The notes under the pieces are model-generated. The model had not been told where the DNA came from and did not search any database. It worked only from the letters and a program-made list of their open reading frames with translations. Positions 1 to 10,009 of a stretch of 64,000 nucleotides of DNA are shown in pieces; position 1 is the first letter of the stretch; every line of letters begins with the position of its first letter. Made by a program: the position numbers and the translations under genes. The stretch is taken from NCBI GenBank assembly GCA_018780265.1, contig JADMJV010000096.1, positions 39,154 to 103,153 on the forward strand, given 5' to 3'. The stretch is from a bacterium (GTDB lineage: Bacteria > Vulcanimicrobiota > Xenobia > Xenobiales > JADMJV01).

Positions 1-3000
1 AAAGAGGGCGGCGACATCAAAGAGGTCAAAGAGCAAGACATCTTCATGGGTGACTTCCCCTGTATGACCGAGCGAGGCACCTTTGTGATCAACGGCGCCG
101 AGCGCGTCATTGTAAGCCAACTGGTGCGTTCGCCTGGAATTTACTTTACGCAGCATATGGAGCTCAACCAAAAGCGAACTTTCGCCTGCACCGTCATTCC
201 CAACCGTGGCGCCTGGCTGGAGTTCGTGGCTGATGCCAGCGACATCATCAATGTCAGCATCGACAAAGCACGTAAAGTGCCGGCGACGGTGTTGTTGCGG
301 GCCGTAGGTTTCGGTACTGACGACGAGATTCGCGCTCTCTTTAACCACGATCCGCTCATTGAGCCGACTCTGGAAAAAGACGCCTTCTCCTCGACCGAAG
401 AGGCCTTGATCGAGATCTACCGCAAGCAGCGCCCCGGCGATCCGCCTTCGGTAGACAGCGCCCAACAGTTGCTGCAGAACCTGTTCTTCTCGCCCAAGCG
501 CTACAATCTGGCGCTGGTCGGTCGCTACAAGTTGTCACGCAAACTGGGGCAGATGATTACCTGCCAAAACACCGGCGTGTTGGTGCGTCCGGGCACCCTG
601 GAAGACCCGGATAGCGGCGCTACCATCAACTACAACCAGACGCTCATTCGGGAGGATCTGGTGGCTGTGGTTCGCTACATGCTGGCCTTGATGCGACGGG
701 AGCAAAACGAGCGTCCTCCCGAAGGCGGTATCTCCGAAGGCGGCCTGCCGGTCACTAACGACCGGGGTATCTTCTGGCTGGAGCCGACTGCGGAAACGCA
801 GTACCGGACCACTGTGCGCGTAGACGACATTGACCATCTGGGCAATCGCCGCATTCGCGCCGTAGGCGAGTTGTTGATGAATCAGTTCCGCGTAGGCTTA
901 TTGCGCCTGGAGCGGGTGGTTCGCGAGCGTATGACAGTTCAGGATCTTGAGACGGTGACCCCTCAGGCCCTGATCAATATCCGCCCTGTGGTGGCGGCCA
1001 TCAAGGAGTTCTTCGGATCCAGTCAACTGTCTCAGTTTATGGACCAGACCAACTCGCTGGCTGAATTGACCCACAAGCGTCGACTCTCGGCGCTTGGACC
1101 GGGCGGTCTTTCGCGTGAGCGCGCGGGCTTCGAAGTCCGCGATGTGCACTACAGCCACTACGGCCGCGTCTGTCCGATTGAGACCCCTGAAGGTCCCAAC
1201 ATCGGTCTGATCGGCTCGCTGGCCAGCTACGCTCGCGTCAATCACTTCGGCTTTATGGAGACCCCATACCGACGAGTGATCTGCCGCGCCAATCATGACG
1301 TAAAGCACGAGGGCAAGGTGATTTACAAGCAGGGCGACATCGTCCCCCGCCGCAAACGCCACGCCCTGATCTTGGAAGGCGCTACCGTTTCCGTAACGGT
1401 GCAGGTGACCGACCAGATCGACTACCTCTCGGCAGACGAAGAAGACGAACACACGATCTGTCAGGCCAACACCCGACTGAACGAGAAGTTCCAGGTCACT
1501 GAGGAGCGCGTGGTCGCTCGTGCCAAACACGAGACCCAAATCGTGGCTCGCGAAGACGTGGACTACATGGACATCAGTCCTCAACAAATCGTCTCGATCG
1601 CTACCGCGCTGATCCCCTTCCTGGAGCACGACGACGCCAACCGCGCCTTGATGGGCGCGAACATGCAACGTCAGGCTGTGCCCCTGATTCGCCCCGATGC
1701 CCCGTTGGTGGGTACCGGTGTGGAATACAGGGCTGCCAAGGACTCGGGCGCCCTGGTGGTTTCGGCTCACACCGGCGAAGCCGTCTCGGTCAACGCCAAC
1801 GAGGTCAAGATCAAAGACGAGCATGGCGTAGTCCACACTTACTCACTGCTCAAGTTCAAGCGTTCTAACGCGGGAACTTGTATCAACCAGCGCCCCGCTG
1901 TCAAGGTGGGCGACTGGATCAAGGCAGGCGACGTGATCGGTGACGGTCAATCCTCGGTCAACGGCGAGTTGGCCTTGGGGCGCAACGTGCTGGTGGCCTT
2001 CATGCCCTTCCACGGATACAACTACGAAGACGCCATCCTGCTCTCTGAAGAGATGGTCACGGATGACATCTTCACTTCCATTCACATTGAAGAATACGAG
2101 TGCGAAGCTCGCGACACCAAGCTAGGTGCCGAAGAGATCACGCGCGACATTCCCAATGTGGGCGAAGAGGCCCTCAAAGACCTCGATGAGCGCGGCATCG
2201 TGCGCATCGGAGCCGAGGTCCGCACGGAAGACATCCTGGTCGGCAAAGTCACGCCCAAGGGCGAAACCGAGCTGACCGCCGAGGAGCGTCTCTTGCGAGC
2301 CATCTTCGGCGAAAAGGCCCGCGACGTTCGCGACACCTCGCTGAAAGTGCCGCACGGCGAAAAAGGCAAGGTGATCGACGTCAAGGTGTTCTCTCGCGAG
2401 ACCACCGACGAGCTTTCACCGGGCGTCAACCAGTTAGTGCGTGTCTATGTGGCTCAAAAGCGCAAAATCATGCAGGGCGACAAAATGGCCGGCCGTCACG
2501 GCAACAAGGGTGTTATCTCCAAGATCCTCCCGATCGAGGACATGCCCTACCTGCCCGACGGCACACCGGTTCAAATTGTGCTCAATCCGCTGGGCGTACC
2601 CTCGCGTATGAACATCGGTCAGATTCTGGAGACCATCCTGGGGGAGGCGGCCGCCTTCCTGATCGACATTGAGGGGCAGCGCATGCGCACGATGACTCCG
2701 GTCTTCGATGCCGCTCTCGAAGAGGAGATCTTCAGCCTGATCCGCCTGGTCAATCTGCAAAAGAGCCTGGCCCTGATGGGTCATGAGTTCACCACTCAGG
2801 AGATGGACCAGATCTTGTCCAAAGAGCCGCTCCATCAAAAACTGTGTCGCTTTATCAACAGCGGTCCCGAAGGGGTGCTTGTCACCACCGAAGAGGCCGA
2901 TGAGATGGTCAAAGCCGGTCCTGTCAGCAAGTTGCTCGATCGGGCCACGGCCTTCCTGGGTACACGCACCTACGACAAGGCTGCCCTCCAGGAAGCATGC

Positions 3001-3645
3001 ACGACTCATAGCCCCCACGAAAGACTGGAGCGCATCTATAAAGATCGCCCCATCCCCGTGGGTAAGGGCGAAATCGACAAACTGGTGAAGTACATTGATG
3101 ACTATTATCTGGTTCCCCAGGACGGCAAAAGTGCAGTCCTCGACGGTCGCACCGGCGAGGCCTTCGATTGCCGAGTGACTGTAGGCCAGATCTACATTCT
3201 CAAACTGGCTCACCTGGTCGATGATAAAATTCACGCCCGCTCGACCGGACCCTACTCGCTCATCACCCAGCAACCGCTGGGAGGCAAAGCGCAGTTTGGC
3301 GGTCAACGCTTCGGCGAGATGGAAGTATGGGCCCTGGAGGCGTATGGCGCTGCCTACACGCTGCAGGAACTGCTCACCGTCAAGTCCGACGATGTCATCG
3401 GCCGTGTCAAAACCTATGAGGCCATTGTCAAAGGCGAGAATGTGCTGGAGCCGGGTGTGCCCGAGTCCTTCAAAGTGCTGATCAAAGAACTGCAGAGCCT
3501 GTGTCTCGATGTCAAGGTGAAGTCGTTTGATAAAACCGGCACTTTGCGTGAAGTGGAAATCAAGTCGGTCGAAGAGTCCGATGTCAAGTCCACAGCCCGC
3601 GAGTTGGGCCTCGACCTCTCCCAGGAAGCGCTCAGCAGCCTGTAA
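1..3645 (+). CDS. rpoB: RNA polymerase beta subunit, 5'-truncated
   Basis: Catalytic beta subunit of DNA-dependent RNA polymerase. The open frame runs in from the window edge; residues before the first internal Met read DIFMGDFP, the conserved beta fork region, so the true start lies upstream. Visible signatures are TERGTFVINGAERVIVSQL, the rifampicin-site region ending LSALGPGGLSRERAG, RVCPIETPEGPNIGLI, and near the end GDKMAGRHGNKGVIS and the clamp connector GGKAQFGGQRFGEMEVWAL. About 1,215 residues are present, so only the N-terminal lobe is missing. It precedes rpoC in the standard order. The rifampicin-site residues look wild type. Identity is certain; only the start is unknown. Confidence 0.98.
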   Translation, partial: KEGGDIKEVKEQDIFMGDFPCMTERGTFVINGAERVIVSQLVRSPGIYFTQHMELNQKRTFACTVIPNRGAWLEFVADASDIINVSIDKARKVPATVLLRAVGFGTDDEIRALFNHDPLIEPTLEKDAFSSTEEALIEIYRKQRPGDPPSVDSAQQLLQNLFFSPKRYNLALVGRYKLSRKLGQMITCQNTGVLVRPGTLEDPDSGATINYNQTLIREDLVAVVRYMLALMRREQNERPPEGGISEGGLPVTNDRGIFWLEPTAETQYRTTVRVDDIDHLGNRRIRAVGELLMNQFRVGLLRLERVVRERMTVQDLETVTPQALINIRPVVAAIKEFFGSSQLSQFMDQTNSLAELTHKRRLSALGPGGLSRERAGFEVRDVHYSHYGRVCPIETPEGPNIGLIGSLASYARVNHFGFMETPYRRVICRANHDVKHEGKVIYKQGDIVPRRKRHALILEGATVSVTVQVTDQIDYLSADEEDEHTICQANTRLNEKFQVTEERVVARAKHETQIVAREDVDYMDISPQQIVSIATALIPFLEHDDANRALMGANMQRQAVPLIRPDAPLVGTGVEYRAAKDSGALVVSAHTGEAVSVNANEVKIKDEHGVVHTYSLLKFKRSNAGTCINQRPAVKVGDWIKAGDVIGDGQSSVNGELALGRNVLVAFMPFHGYNYEDAILLSEEMVTDDIFTSIHIEEYECEARDTKLGAEEITRDIPNVGEEALKDLDERGIVRIGAEVRTEDILVGKVTPKGETELTAEERLLRAIFGEKARDVRDTSLKVPHGEKGKVIDVKVFSRETTDELSPGVNQLVRVYVAQKRKIMQGDKMAGRHGNKGVISKILPIEDMPYLPDGTPVQIVLNPLGVPSRMNIGQILETILGEAAAFLIDIEGQRMRTMTPVFDAALEEEIFSLIRLVNLQKSLALMGHEFTTQEMDQILSKEPLHQKLCRFINSGPEGVLVTTEEADEMVKAGPVSKLLDRATAFLGTRTYDKAALQEACTTHSPHERLERIYKDRPIPVGKGEIDKLVKYIDDYYLVPQDGKSAVLDGRTGEAFDCRVTVGQIYILKLAHLVDDKIHARSTGPYSLITQQPLGGKAQFGGQRFGEMEVWALEAYGAAYTLQELLTVKSDDVIGRVKTYEAIVKGENVLEPGVPESFKVLIKELQSLCLDVKVKSFDKTGTLREVEIKSVEESDVKSTARELGLDLSQEALSSL

Positions 3646-3658
3646 ACCCCGCTGGTCG

Positions 3659-3718
3659 GCGAGGCTCTTGAGCCTCGTTGGCCGGCCCAGGGATTCTCGG
3701 GTCAAGTCCCGAGAGTCC
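3659..3718 (+). promoter_or_regulatory. two hairpins in the rpoB-rpoC spacer
   Basis: The 97-nt spacer holds a 7-bp stem (3659-3665 with 3671-3677, loop TTGA-like) and then an 11-bp stem (3691-3701 with 3708-3718, one G-T pair). No U-run follows either stem, so neither looks like an intrinsic terminator. They may be RNase III sites or mRNA-stabilising structures that set the rpoB/rpoC ratio; that role is inference. Confidence 0.5.
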
Positions 3719-3742
3719 CACTAGTTGGAGGTAGTTTTTCCG

Positions 3743-6700
3743 ATGGATGTCAACAATTTTGATGCTCTAGAGATCCGCCTGGCCTCTCCGCGGCAGATTC
3801 GGGACTGGTCTTACGGCGAAGTAAAGAAGCCCGAGACCATCAATTACCGGACGCTGAAGCCCGAGCGAGACGGCCTGTTCTGCGAGCGAATTTTCGGCCC
3901 GATCAAAGACTGGGAATGCCACTGCGGCAAATACAAGCGCATTCGCTTTAAGGGCGTCATCTGCGACAAGTGCGGCGTGGAAGTCACTCGTTCCAAAGTG
4001 CGTCGCGAGCGCATGGGTCACATCGAGTTGGCCTCGCCCGTTACCCATATCTGGTATTTCAAGGGCGTGCCCAGTCGCCTTGGCTTGCTCTTGGACATGT
4101 CTCCGCGGACACTGGAGAAGGTGATCTACTTCGCCTCCTATGTGGTCATCGATCCAGGTGACTCCCAGTTAAACCGACGTCAGTTGCTGACTGAACTCGA
4201 ATATCGCGAAAGCCGCGAAAAGTATGGCAACAACTTCCGGGCCGGCATGGGTGCCGAGGCTGTCAAAGAGATGCTCTCCGAGATCGACGTTCACACCCTG
4301 CACGAGCAACTGAAGGAAGACCTCAAGACCTTCCAGGGCCAAAAGCGCACCAAGGCCATCAAGCGCCTGGAAGTGGTGGAAGCCTTCCGCAAGTCCAAGA
4401 ACAGCCCGGAATGGATGATCCTGGACGTGATTCCCGTGATTCCCCCCGAGTTGCGCCCTATGGTTCAGCTGGACGGTGGCCGTTTCGCCACCTCCGACCT
4501 CAACGATCTTTATCGCCGCGTCATCAACCGCAACAACCGGCTCAAGCGACTGCTCGATCTGGGTGCCCCCGAGATCATCGTCAAGAACGAGAAGCGGATG
4601 CTGCAGGAGGCGGTGGACGCCCTCATCGATAACGGCCGTCGCGGCCGACCGGTGACCGGGCCCAACAATCGCCCCCTCAAATCGCTGTCTGACATGCTCA
4701 AAGGCAAGCAGGGCCGCTTCCGCCAAAACTTGCTGGGCAAGCGCGTTGACTACTCAGGACGTTCCGTCATCGTGGTTGGTCCCAACCTGAAGCTGCACCA
4801 GTGTGGTCTCCCTAAAGAGATGGCCCTGGAGCTTTTCAAACCGTTCGTGATGAAGAAACTGGTCGACCGCGGCCTGGTTCACAACATCAAGTCGGCCAAA
4901 CGAATGGTAGAGCGTGCTCTGCCTGACGTGTGGGACGTACTCGAAGAGGTGATCGAAGATCATCCGGTGCTGCTCAACCGCGCCCCAACCCTGCACCGCC
5001 TGGGCATTCAAGCCTTTGAACCGGTGCTGGTGGACGGCAAGGCCATTCAACTACATCCACTGGTGTGCACCCCCTACAACGCCGACTTTGACGGTGACCA
5101 GATGGCCGTACACTTGCCCTTGTCGGCAGGCGCACAGGCCGAAGCTCGTGTGCTCATGTTGTCCTCCAACAACTTGCTGCTACCCGCTTACGGCACCCCG
5201 GCCACCATCCCTAACCAGGATACGGTATTGGGGATGTACTACCTGACCATCGAAAAGCACCACTCCAAGGGCGAAGGGAAGTACTTCTCTGGACCTGAGG
5301 AAGCCATTCTGGCCTGGAACGAAGGCGTGGTCGAACTGCAGGCCCCCGTTAAAATCCGCCTCGGCGGAGAACTGGTGGGGACCACCGTAGGTCGAGCCCT
5401 TTTCTGGCGCACCATCCCCAACGATGTCAAGCAACAGGAAGGCGTAGTTCAGAATCTGGAGGAGGCGGACGACGACGATTTCCCCAACAAGTGCGTTCGT
5501 CGACTGAAGTTCGAAGACATCAACAAGACCTTCGGCAAGAAAGACCTGGTCAGACTGATCAAGTTGGTGCACGACAACCACGGCAACAACCGAACGGCTC
5601 GTATGCTGGACAAAATCAAGGACCTGGGCTTCGAATTTGCCACCCGGTCGGCGACCACCATCGGCGTGGTCGACATCAAGATCCCGCCAGAGAAACCCGG
5701 TATCCTGGACGTCTCTGACAAGCGTGTCCAGGCAGCCGATCAATGGCTGGAAGTGGGCTTCATCACCGAAGACGAGCGCTATCGTCAGCTCAAGACCATT
5801 TGGTCTGAAGCGACCAGCGCCGTGGAGCAGGCGATGATGCGCCATCTCGACCGACTCAACCCGGTCTTCATGATGGCCACCTCCGGTGCTCGTGGTAACC
5901 CGGCCCAGGTGAAGCAACTCGGAGGTATGCGCGGCCTGATGGCTGACCCCAGCGGCCGTATCATCCCCTTGCCGGTGCGATCCAACCTGCGCGAAGGCCT
6001 GACGGTGCTCGAGTACTTCATCAGCACCCATGGCGCTCGTAAGGGCCTGGCGGATACGGCACTGCGCACGGCCGACTCAGGCTACCTGACTCGTCGCCTG
6101 ATCGACGTATCGCAGGACATCATCGTCCGCCTCGACGATTGCGGCACCTCGCTCTTTTCCCAGGTCGGGCCTTGTGCCCAGGACCGCGACGTCAAAGTTC
6201 CTCTATGGGAACGCATCGCGGGTCGCTACCTGGCAGCCGACATCGAGTATATCGATTCGTCCGGCAATGCACGGGTAGCCAGGCGCAACCTCATGATCGA
6301 CGACGACGAGGCCAAAGACATCGACAAGTTCATCAACAAAGACATCGATGTCTCGACCCGCGGCAAGAAGATCAGCTGGCCCAAGGTCAAGGTCCGCTCG
6401 GTGCTCACCTGCGAGGCCCCTCAAGGGGTGTGTGCGATGTGCTACGGACGCAACCTGGCCACCGGCCAACTGGTGGAAATCGGCGAAACGGTGGGCATCA
6501 TCGCCGCCCAATCGATCGGTGAACCGGGCACTCAACTGACCCTAAGAACGTTCCACACTGGTGGTGTGGCGCAGGAAGACATCATCCAAGGTCTACCGCG
6601 CGTGGAAGAACTCTTTGAGGCCCGCAAGCCCAAAGGTCACGCCCAGATGGCCGAAAACGAAGGTCTGGTCAGCCTGGGTGAAGACAAAGGTATGCGTCAG

Positions 6701-7384
6701 ATCACCATCACTTCGCCCAACGGCGAATCCCGTGTGGCTGAGGTACCCTACTCTTCACGCATCCTGGTGCGCGACGGTGAGACGGTCTCGGTAGGAACGC
6801 AAATTGTCGGCGGATTCATGAATCCGCACGACATTCTGCGCCTGCTCGGCGTAAGCGAGACCCAACGCTACATTGTGGACGAGGTACAAAATGTGTATCG
6901 CGACCAGGGTGTGGACATCAACGACCGCCACGTGGAAGTCATCGTGCGACAGATGCTGCGCAAGGTAAAGTTGGAGTCGGCAGGCGAGACCACCATGCTC
7001 CCCGGCGTGTTGGTGGAACTGCAGAACTTCCAGGCCCAAAACCGCGCTGCCATCGAAGCCGGCAGAGAACCGGCCGATGCGAAACGTGCGCTGTTGGGCG
7101 TGACCAAGGCCTCCCTGGCCACCGAGTCGTTCCTGTCGGCGGCCTCCTTCCAGGAGACTACCCGTGTGCTGACCGATGCTGCCATCAAGGGCAAAATCGA
7201 TTCGCTGCGCGGTCTCAAGGAAAACGTGATCATCGGCAAACTGATTCCAGCCGGAACCGGAATGCACGTCTATCGCGGCATCGAGCCGGAACTGCCCCGC
7301 AGTGCCACGCCCGAAGTCTCCTCCGAACCCACTGCCGAGGATTTGTTGGCAGCCGAACTGGGTGCCGCTCTCAGCGAACGCTAG
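3743..7384 (+). CDS. rpoC: RNA polymerase beta' subunit
   Basis: Beta' subunit, carrying the Mg-binding active site. ATG at 3743 is chosen because a strong GGAGGT ribosome site lies at 3728-3733; the frame is open slightly further upstream. The protein is 1,213 residues. The N-terminal zinc ribbon (CxC..CxxC) lies at about residues 59-77, the catalytic NADFDGD motif at 446-452, and the second zinc site uses cysteines near 800 and 890-900. The trigger-loop and bridge-helix segments are present (GMRGLMADPSG, GIIAAQSIGEPGTQLTLR). There is no split into gamma/beta' and no large insertion, which argues against Cyanobacteria. It follows rpoB by 97 nt and ends in a strong terminator. Confidence 0.98.
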   Translation: MDVNNFDALEIRLASPRQIRDWSYGEVKKPETINYRTLKPERDGLFCERIFGPIKDWECHCGKYKRIRFKGVICDKCGVEVTRSKVRRERMGHIELASPVTHIWYFKGVPSRLGLLLDMSPRTLEKVIYFASYVVIDPGDSQLNRRQLLTELEYRESREKYGNNFRAGMGAEAVKEMLSEIDVHTLHEQLKEDLKTFQGQKRTKAIKRLEVVEAFRKSKNSPEWMILDVIPVIPPELRPMVQLDGGRFATSDLNDLYRRVINRNNRLKRLLDLGAPEIIVKNEKRMLQEAVDALIDNGRRGRPVTGPNNRPLKSLSDMLKGKQGRFRQNLLGKRVDYSGRSVIVVGPNLKLHQCGLPKEMALELFKPFVMKKLVDRGLVHNIKSAKRMVERALPDVWDVLEEVIEDHPVLLNRAPTLHRLGIQAFEPVLVDGKAIQLHPLVCTPYNADFDGDQMAVHLPLSAGAQAEARVLMLSSNNLLLPAYGTPATIPNQDTVLGMYYLTIEKHHSKGEGKYFSGPEEAILAWNEGVVELQAPVKIRLGGELVGTTVGRALFWRTIPNDVKQQEGVVQNLEEADDDDFPNKCVRRLKFEDINKTFGKKDLVRLIKLVHDNHGNNRTARMLDKIKDLGFEFATRSATTIGVVDIKIPPEKPGILDVSDKRVQAADQWLEVGFITEDERYRQLKTIWSEATSAVEQAMMRHLDRLNPVFMMATSGARGNPAQVKQLGGMRGLMADPSGRIIPLPVRSNLREGLTVLEYFISTHGARKGLADTALRTADSGYLTRRLIDVSQDIIVRLDDCGTSLFSQVGPCAQDRDVKVPLWERIAGRYLAADIEYIDSSGNARVARRNLMIDDDEAKDIDKFINKDIDVSTRGKKISWPKVKVRSVLTCEAPQGVCAMCYGRNLATGQLVEIGETVGIIAAQSIGEPGTQLTLRTFHTGGVAQEDIIQGLPRVEELFEARKPKGHAQMAENEGLVSLGEDKGMRQITITSPNGESRVAEVPYSSRILVRDGETVSVGTQIVGGFMNPHDILRLLGVSETQRYIVDEVQNVYRDQGVDINDRHVEVIVRQMLRKVKLESAGETTMLPGVLVELQNFQAQNRAAIEAGREPADAKRALLGVTKASLATESFLSAASFQETTRVLTDAAIKGKIDSLRGLKENVIIGKLIPAGTGMHVYRGIEPELPRSATPEVSSEPTAEDLLAAELGAALSER

Positions 7385-7400
7385 AACGCCAGCCACCAAT

Positions 7401-7437
7401 AAAAGAGACCTCGTCCCCCGGGACGAGGTCTCTTTTT
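7401..7437 (+). terminator. rho-independent terminator of rpoBC
   Basis: A 16-bp perfect inverted repeat (7401-7416 with 7421-7436, loop CCCG) starts 17 nt after the rpoC stop and runs into a TTTTT tract. It is a textbook intrinsic terminator closing the rpoBC unit. Confidence 0.95.
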
Positions 7438-7458
7438 GTCTATGCGGAATGCCTCGGG

Positions 7459-8817
7459 GTGGAATCCTATCTCATTGACCTGAGCTCCCTGCTGCTGCTC
7501 GGCGTCCTGCTGGGCTGCCACTACCTGGCTTTCCGCACACCTGCCCGCGGCATCCTGGGACGCAGTGTGCAACGAGCCGGCAAGCTTCGCATGCTGGGTG
7601 CCTCGGTGCTGGGCCCCCTATCGCTCTTCCTCTGGCTGGAGGGGCACAGCCCGCTGTTGACCCTGGTGGTCAACCAGGTTCTCCTTTACTGGCTCGGCTC
7701 GACAGTGATTGAAGTCGCCTGGCTACTGCGCCGTGCTCACAGCGAGCACTTGCCCGTGAAATGGAACTGGCGCCCCCCCTTGCGTTTGCTCTGGATGGGT
7801 TCCCTCATGCTGCACGCCGGCTGGGACGAACCGCAGTATCGCGATCTGGCCTACTCTTTGGCGGCCACCCTTCTGGTTGCCCTGGTGCTGCTCCGATTGC
7901 ATCGAGCCGTATTTGGACGCCAGCACCAAAAAGGATCTTGGACCGACAAACTGCAGCGCCGACTGAGCGGCCACGGCTACCTGATCATAACAATAACCAG
8001 CGGATACTACCTGCTGCGCGCCTGGACCGTGGTGCCCATCACCAGTGCCCACCTGCACGGAGTAGAGAAGCTGATGTGGCTTTTGCTGGGACTGGCCGCT
8101 GTCGAGATGGCTGCCTCCAGCCTGGAACATGTCTTGCTCTCGCGCCGCCGGTCCGAAGAGATGGCCCACCTGGCCGCTGACGGATTGAGAGCCACCCTCT
8201 ATTGCACCCTGGCCCTGGTGCTCTCCTCGCAGATCACGGATAAAGACGTAACCTCATTGGCCGTCAGTTCGGCCTTTTTCTCGGTGGGTCTGGGCTTCGC
8301 CCTCAAGCCCACTTTGGGAAACTTTGTATCGGGCCTGATCCAGCGCCTTTCCCAAGACTACTTTATCGGTGATTTCGTGCACATCGGACCCATCTTCGGG
8401 TTGGTGACGCACATCGACTGGCGCACCGTCAGCCTGGGAACCCTGACCAAAGACACCATCACCATTCCGCATAGCCAGGTCGCCCATAGCCTGTTGATCA
8501 ACTACACCCGGCCCAACCCCAAGCACGCTTCCTACCTCGAGCTAAAACTATCTCGTCACATTCCGCCCGGGATGGTTCGTCGCCAACTCCTGGAAATTCT
8601 CGAAACCATCCCGGAGGTCTGCAAGCAACCGGAGCCAGAGGTCTACCTGATGGATCTGGACGGCTACGCCAACACCTATCGGATTCGCTGGTGGATACAT
8701 CACATCAATGATCGCTTTCGGCATGAATCGATCGTCCACACCCGACTGATGTATGGCCTGGAGCGCCGCTCCCTGCGCCCGGTCCAGCCCGTGCGCTTGC
8801 TCCAACTAGAAGACTAA
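7459..8817 (+). CDS. MscS-family mechanosensitive channel
   Basis: Small-conductance mechanosensitive channel family, a membrane valve released under hypo-osmotic shock. The GTG start at 7459 is the first in frame after the rpoC terminator; no clear Shine-Dalgarno is seen, so the start is uncertain. About 250 residues of hydrophobic helices lead into the MscS core with SVGLGFALKPTLGNFVSG, the pore-lining and hinge segment. The beta domain follows (DFVHIG, GLVTHIDWRTVSLGT, DTITIPHSQV). At 452 residues it is longer than E. coli MscS, with extra N-terminal membrane segments as in the larger MscS subfamilies. Its stop overlaps the convergent pfkA stop by 4 nt. The substrate or gating specialisation cannot be told. 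Confidence 0.85.
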   Translation: MESYLIDLSSLLLLGVLLGCHYLAFRTPARGILGRSVQRAGKLRMLGASVLGPLSLFLWLEGHSPLLTLVVNQVLLYWLGSTVIEVAWLLRRAHSEHLPVKWNWRPPLRLLWMGSLMLHAGWDEPQYRDLAYSLAATLLVALVLLRLHRAVFGRQHQKGSWTDKLQRRLSGHGYLIITITSGYYLLRAWTVVPITSAHLHGVEKLMWLLLGLAAVEMAASSLEHVLLSRRRSEEMAHLAADGLRATLYCTLALVLSSQITDKDVTSLAVSSAFFSVGLGFALKPTLGNFVSGLIQRLSQDYFIGDFVHIGPIFGLVTHIDWRTVSLGTLTKDTITIPHSQVAHSLLINYTRPNPKHASYLELKLSRHIPPGMVRRQLLEILETIPEVCKQPEPEVYLMDLDGYANTYRIRWWIHHINDRFRHESIVHTRLMYGLERRSLRPVQPVRLLQLED

Positions 8818-9905
8818 TCGCCCAGACACACTCCCAGAGCCCTGCAGGTGAGCACTGTGTCGCAGTCAAGTGGCACCTTCTTCATACGACCGGCAATCTG
8901 CGACAGGGGCACGTAGCGGACCTCAGGGGGAGCCAGCGCCACCATCACCCCGTGCCGCCCTTCGGCCAGAGCTCGCACAGCGGCCGCCCCAAATCGCAGG
9001 GACAGGTTTCGGTCCTGAGCGCTGGGAGCCCCGCCCCGCAAAAGGTGGCCTAACACCACATGGCGCGTATCAAAATCGGTAATCGCCCGGATAGAGTGAC
9101 ACAACTTTTCAGCGGCGCCGCCCAGCTTTTCATTGCCGTCCACCGGGCGCTCTTTGACCGATACCTGACCGTCGGCCGGAAAGGCCCCCTCGGCCACCAC
9201 GACCAGGCTGAAGCGGGCCCCAATTTTGTGGCGATCTTGCAGTTTAGCAACGACCTTGTCCAGAGCATAGGGTATCTCGGGCAATAAAATCACATCGGCA
9301 GTCCCGGCCAGGCCCGACTCCAACGCGATCCAACCCGCATAGCGGCCCATGACTTCCACCACCATCACTCGCTGATGACTGGCTGCCGTACTGTGCAGGC
9401 GATCGATACAGTCACAGGCAAACTGAACCGCTGTATCAAAGCCAAAAGTAGCCACCGTGCCATCCAAATCGTTGTCGATAGTCTTGGGCACACCCACCAC
9501 CTTGAGGCCGTGATCCGACAAACGAGAGGCGATCTTCATGGACCCGTCGCCCCCCACCGAAATCAGCGCGTCAAAACCCAGCTTAGCAAAGGTAGCCGCC
9601 ACATCGGCGGTGATGTCTGCATAGGTCACGCTGCCATCGGGATGAATGGTGGGAAAGTGGGTGGGATCATCTCGATTGGAGGTGCCTAAAAAGGTCCCGC
9701 CCAGATGCGTGATGCCACGCACCGAAGAGCGGTCCAGGCGAATGATCCCCTGATTGGGGTATTCCTCGGGGCGCAGCAGCCCTCGCATTCCGTCACGAAT
9801 GCCAAAAACGTCCCAACCCAACTCCAGGCAACTGAGCACGGCCGCTCGAATGACGGCGTTCAAGCCGGGAGCGTCGCCCCCCCCGGTACAGATAGCAATT
9901 TTCAT
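8814..9905 (-). CDS. pfkA: 6-phosphofructokinase
   Basis: Phosphorylates fructose 6-phosphate in glycolysis. The 363-residue protein starts at ATG and opens with the phosphate-binding GGGDAPGLNA. It contains ISVGGDGS, PKTIDND with the catalytic Asp pair, ASHQRVMVVEVMGRYAG, and LGHLLRGGAPSAQDR. In E. coli numbering the donor-specificity positions are Gly104 (GGDGS, typical of ATP users) and Lys124 (PKTIDND, typical of PPi-dependent or lysine-type enzymes). The Gly/Lys pair is known in ATP-dependent plant and trypanosomatid enzymes, so ATP use is more likely, but it is not proven. The gene is monocistronic, divergent from the rpsL promoter and convergent with the channel gene. Confidence 0.93.
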   Translation of the reverse strand: MKIAICTGGGDAPGLNAVIRAAVLSCLELGWDVFGIRDGMRGLLRPEEYPNQGIIRLDRSSVRGITHLGGTFLGTSNRDDPTHFPTIHPDGSVTYADITADVAATFAKLGFDALISVGGDGSMKIASRLSDHGLKVVGVPKTIDNDLDGTVATFGFDTAVQFACDCIDRLHSTAASHQRVMVVEVMGRYAGWIALESGLAGTADVILLPEIPYALDKVVAKLQDRHKIGARFSLVVVAEGAFPADGQVSVKERPVDGNEKLGGAAEKLCHSIRAITDFDTRHVVLGHLLRGGAPSAQDRNLSLRFGAAAVRALAEGRHGVMVALAPPEVRYVPLSQIAGRMKKVPLDCDTVLTCRALGVCLGD

Positions 9906-9973
9906 GGCCGCCTCTTTTCCATGCCAGGGCTCCTCGCCTGCCTCTGTGGCGCGAGAACCGCACCACCATGGGG

Positions 9974-10002
9974 TTGACAGGGGTAGAACCCTTTGCTAGT
10001 AT
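9974..10002 (+). promoter_or_regulatory. sigma70-type promoter of the str operon
   Basis: A perfect -35 TTGACA at 9974-9979, a 17-nt spacer and TAGTAT at 9997-10002. It lies 162 nt upstream of rpsL on the correct strand, giving a leader of about 155 nt. Confidence 0.85.
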
Positions 10003-10009
10003 ACGCGAG

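Noticed and set aside
898..1836. 312-codon minus-strand frame opposite rpoB
   Set aside because: Shadow of rpoB; His/Val/Asp-rich chance translation.
2434..3705. 423-codon minus-strand frame opposite rpoB
   Set aside because: Shadow produced by GC-rich codon use; no start signal.
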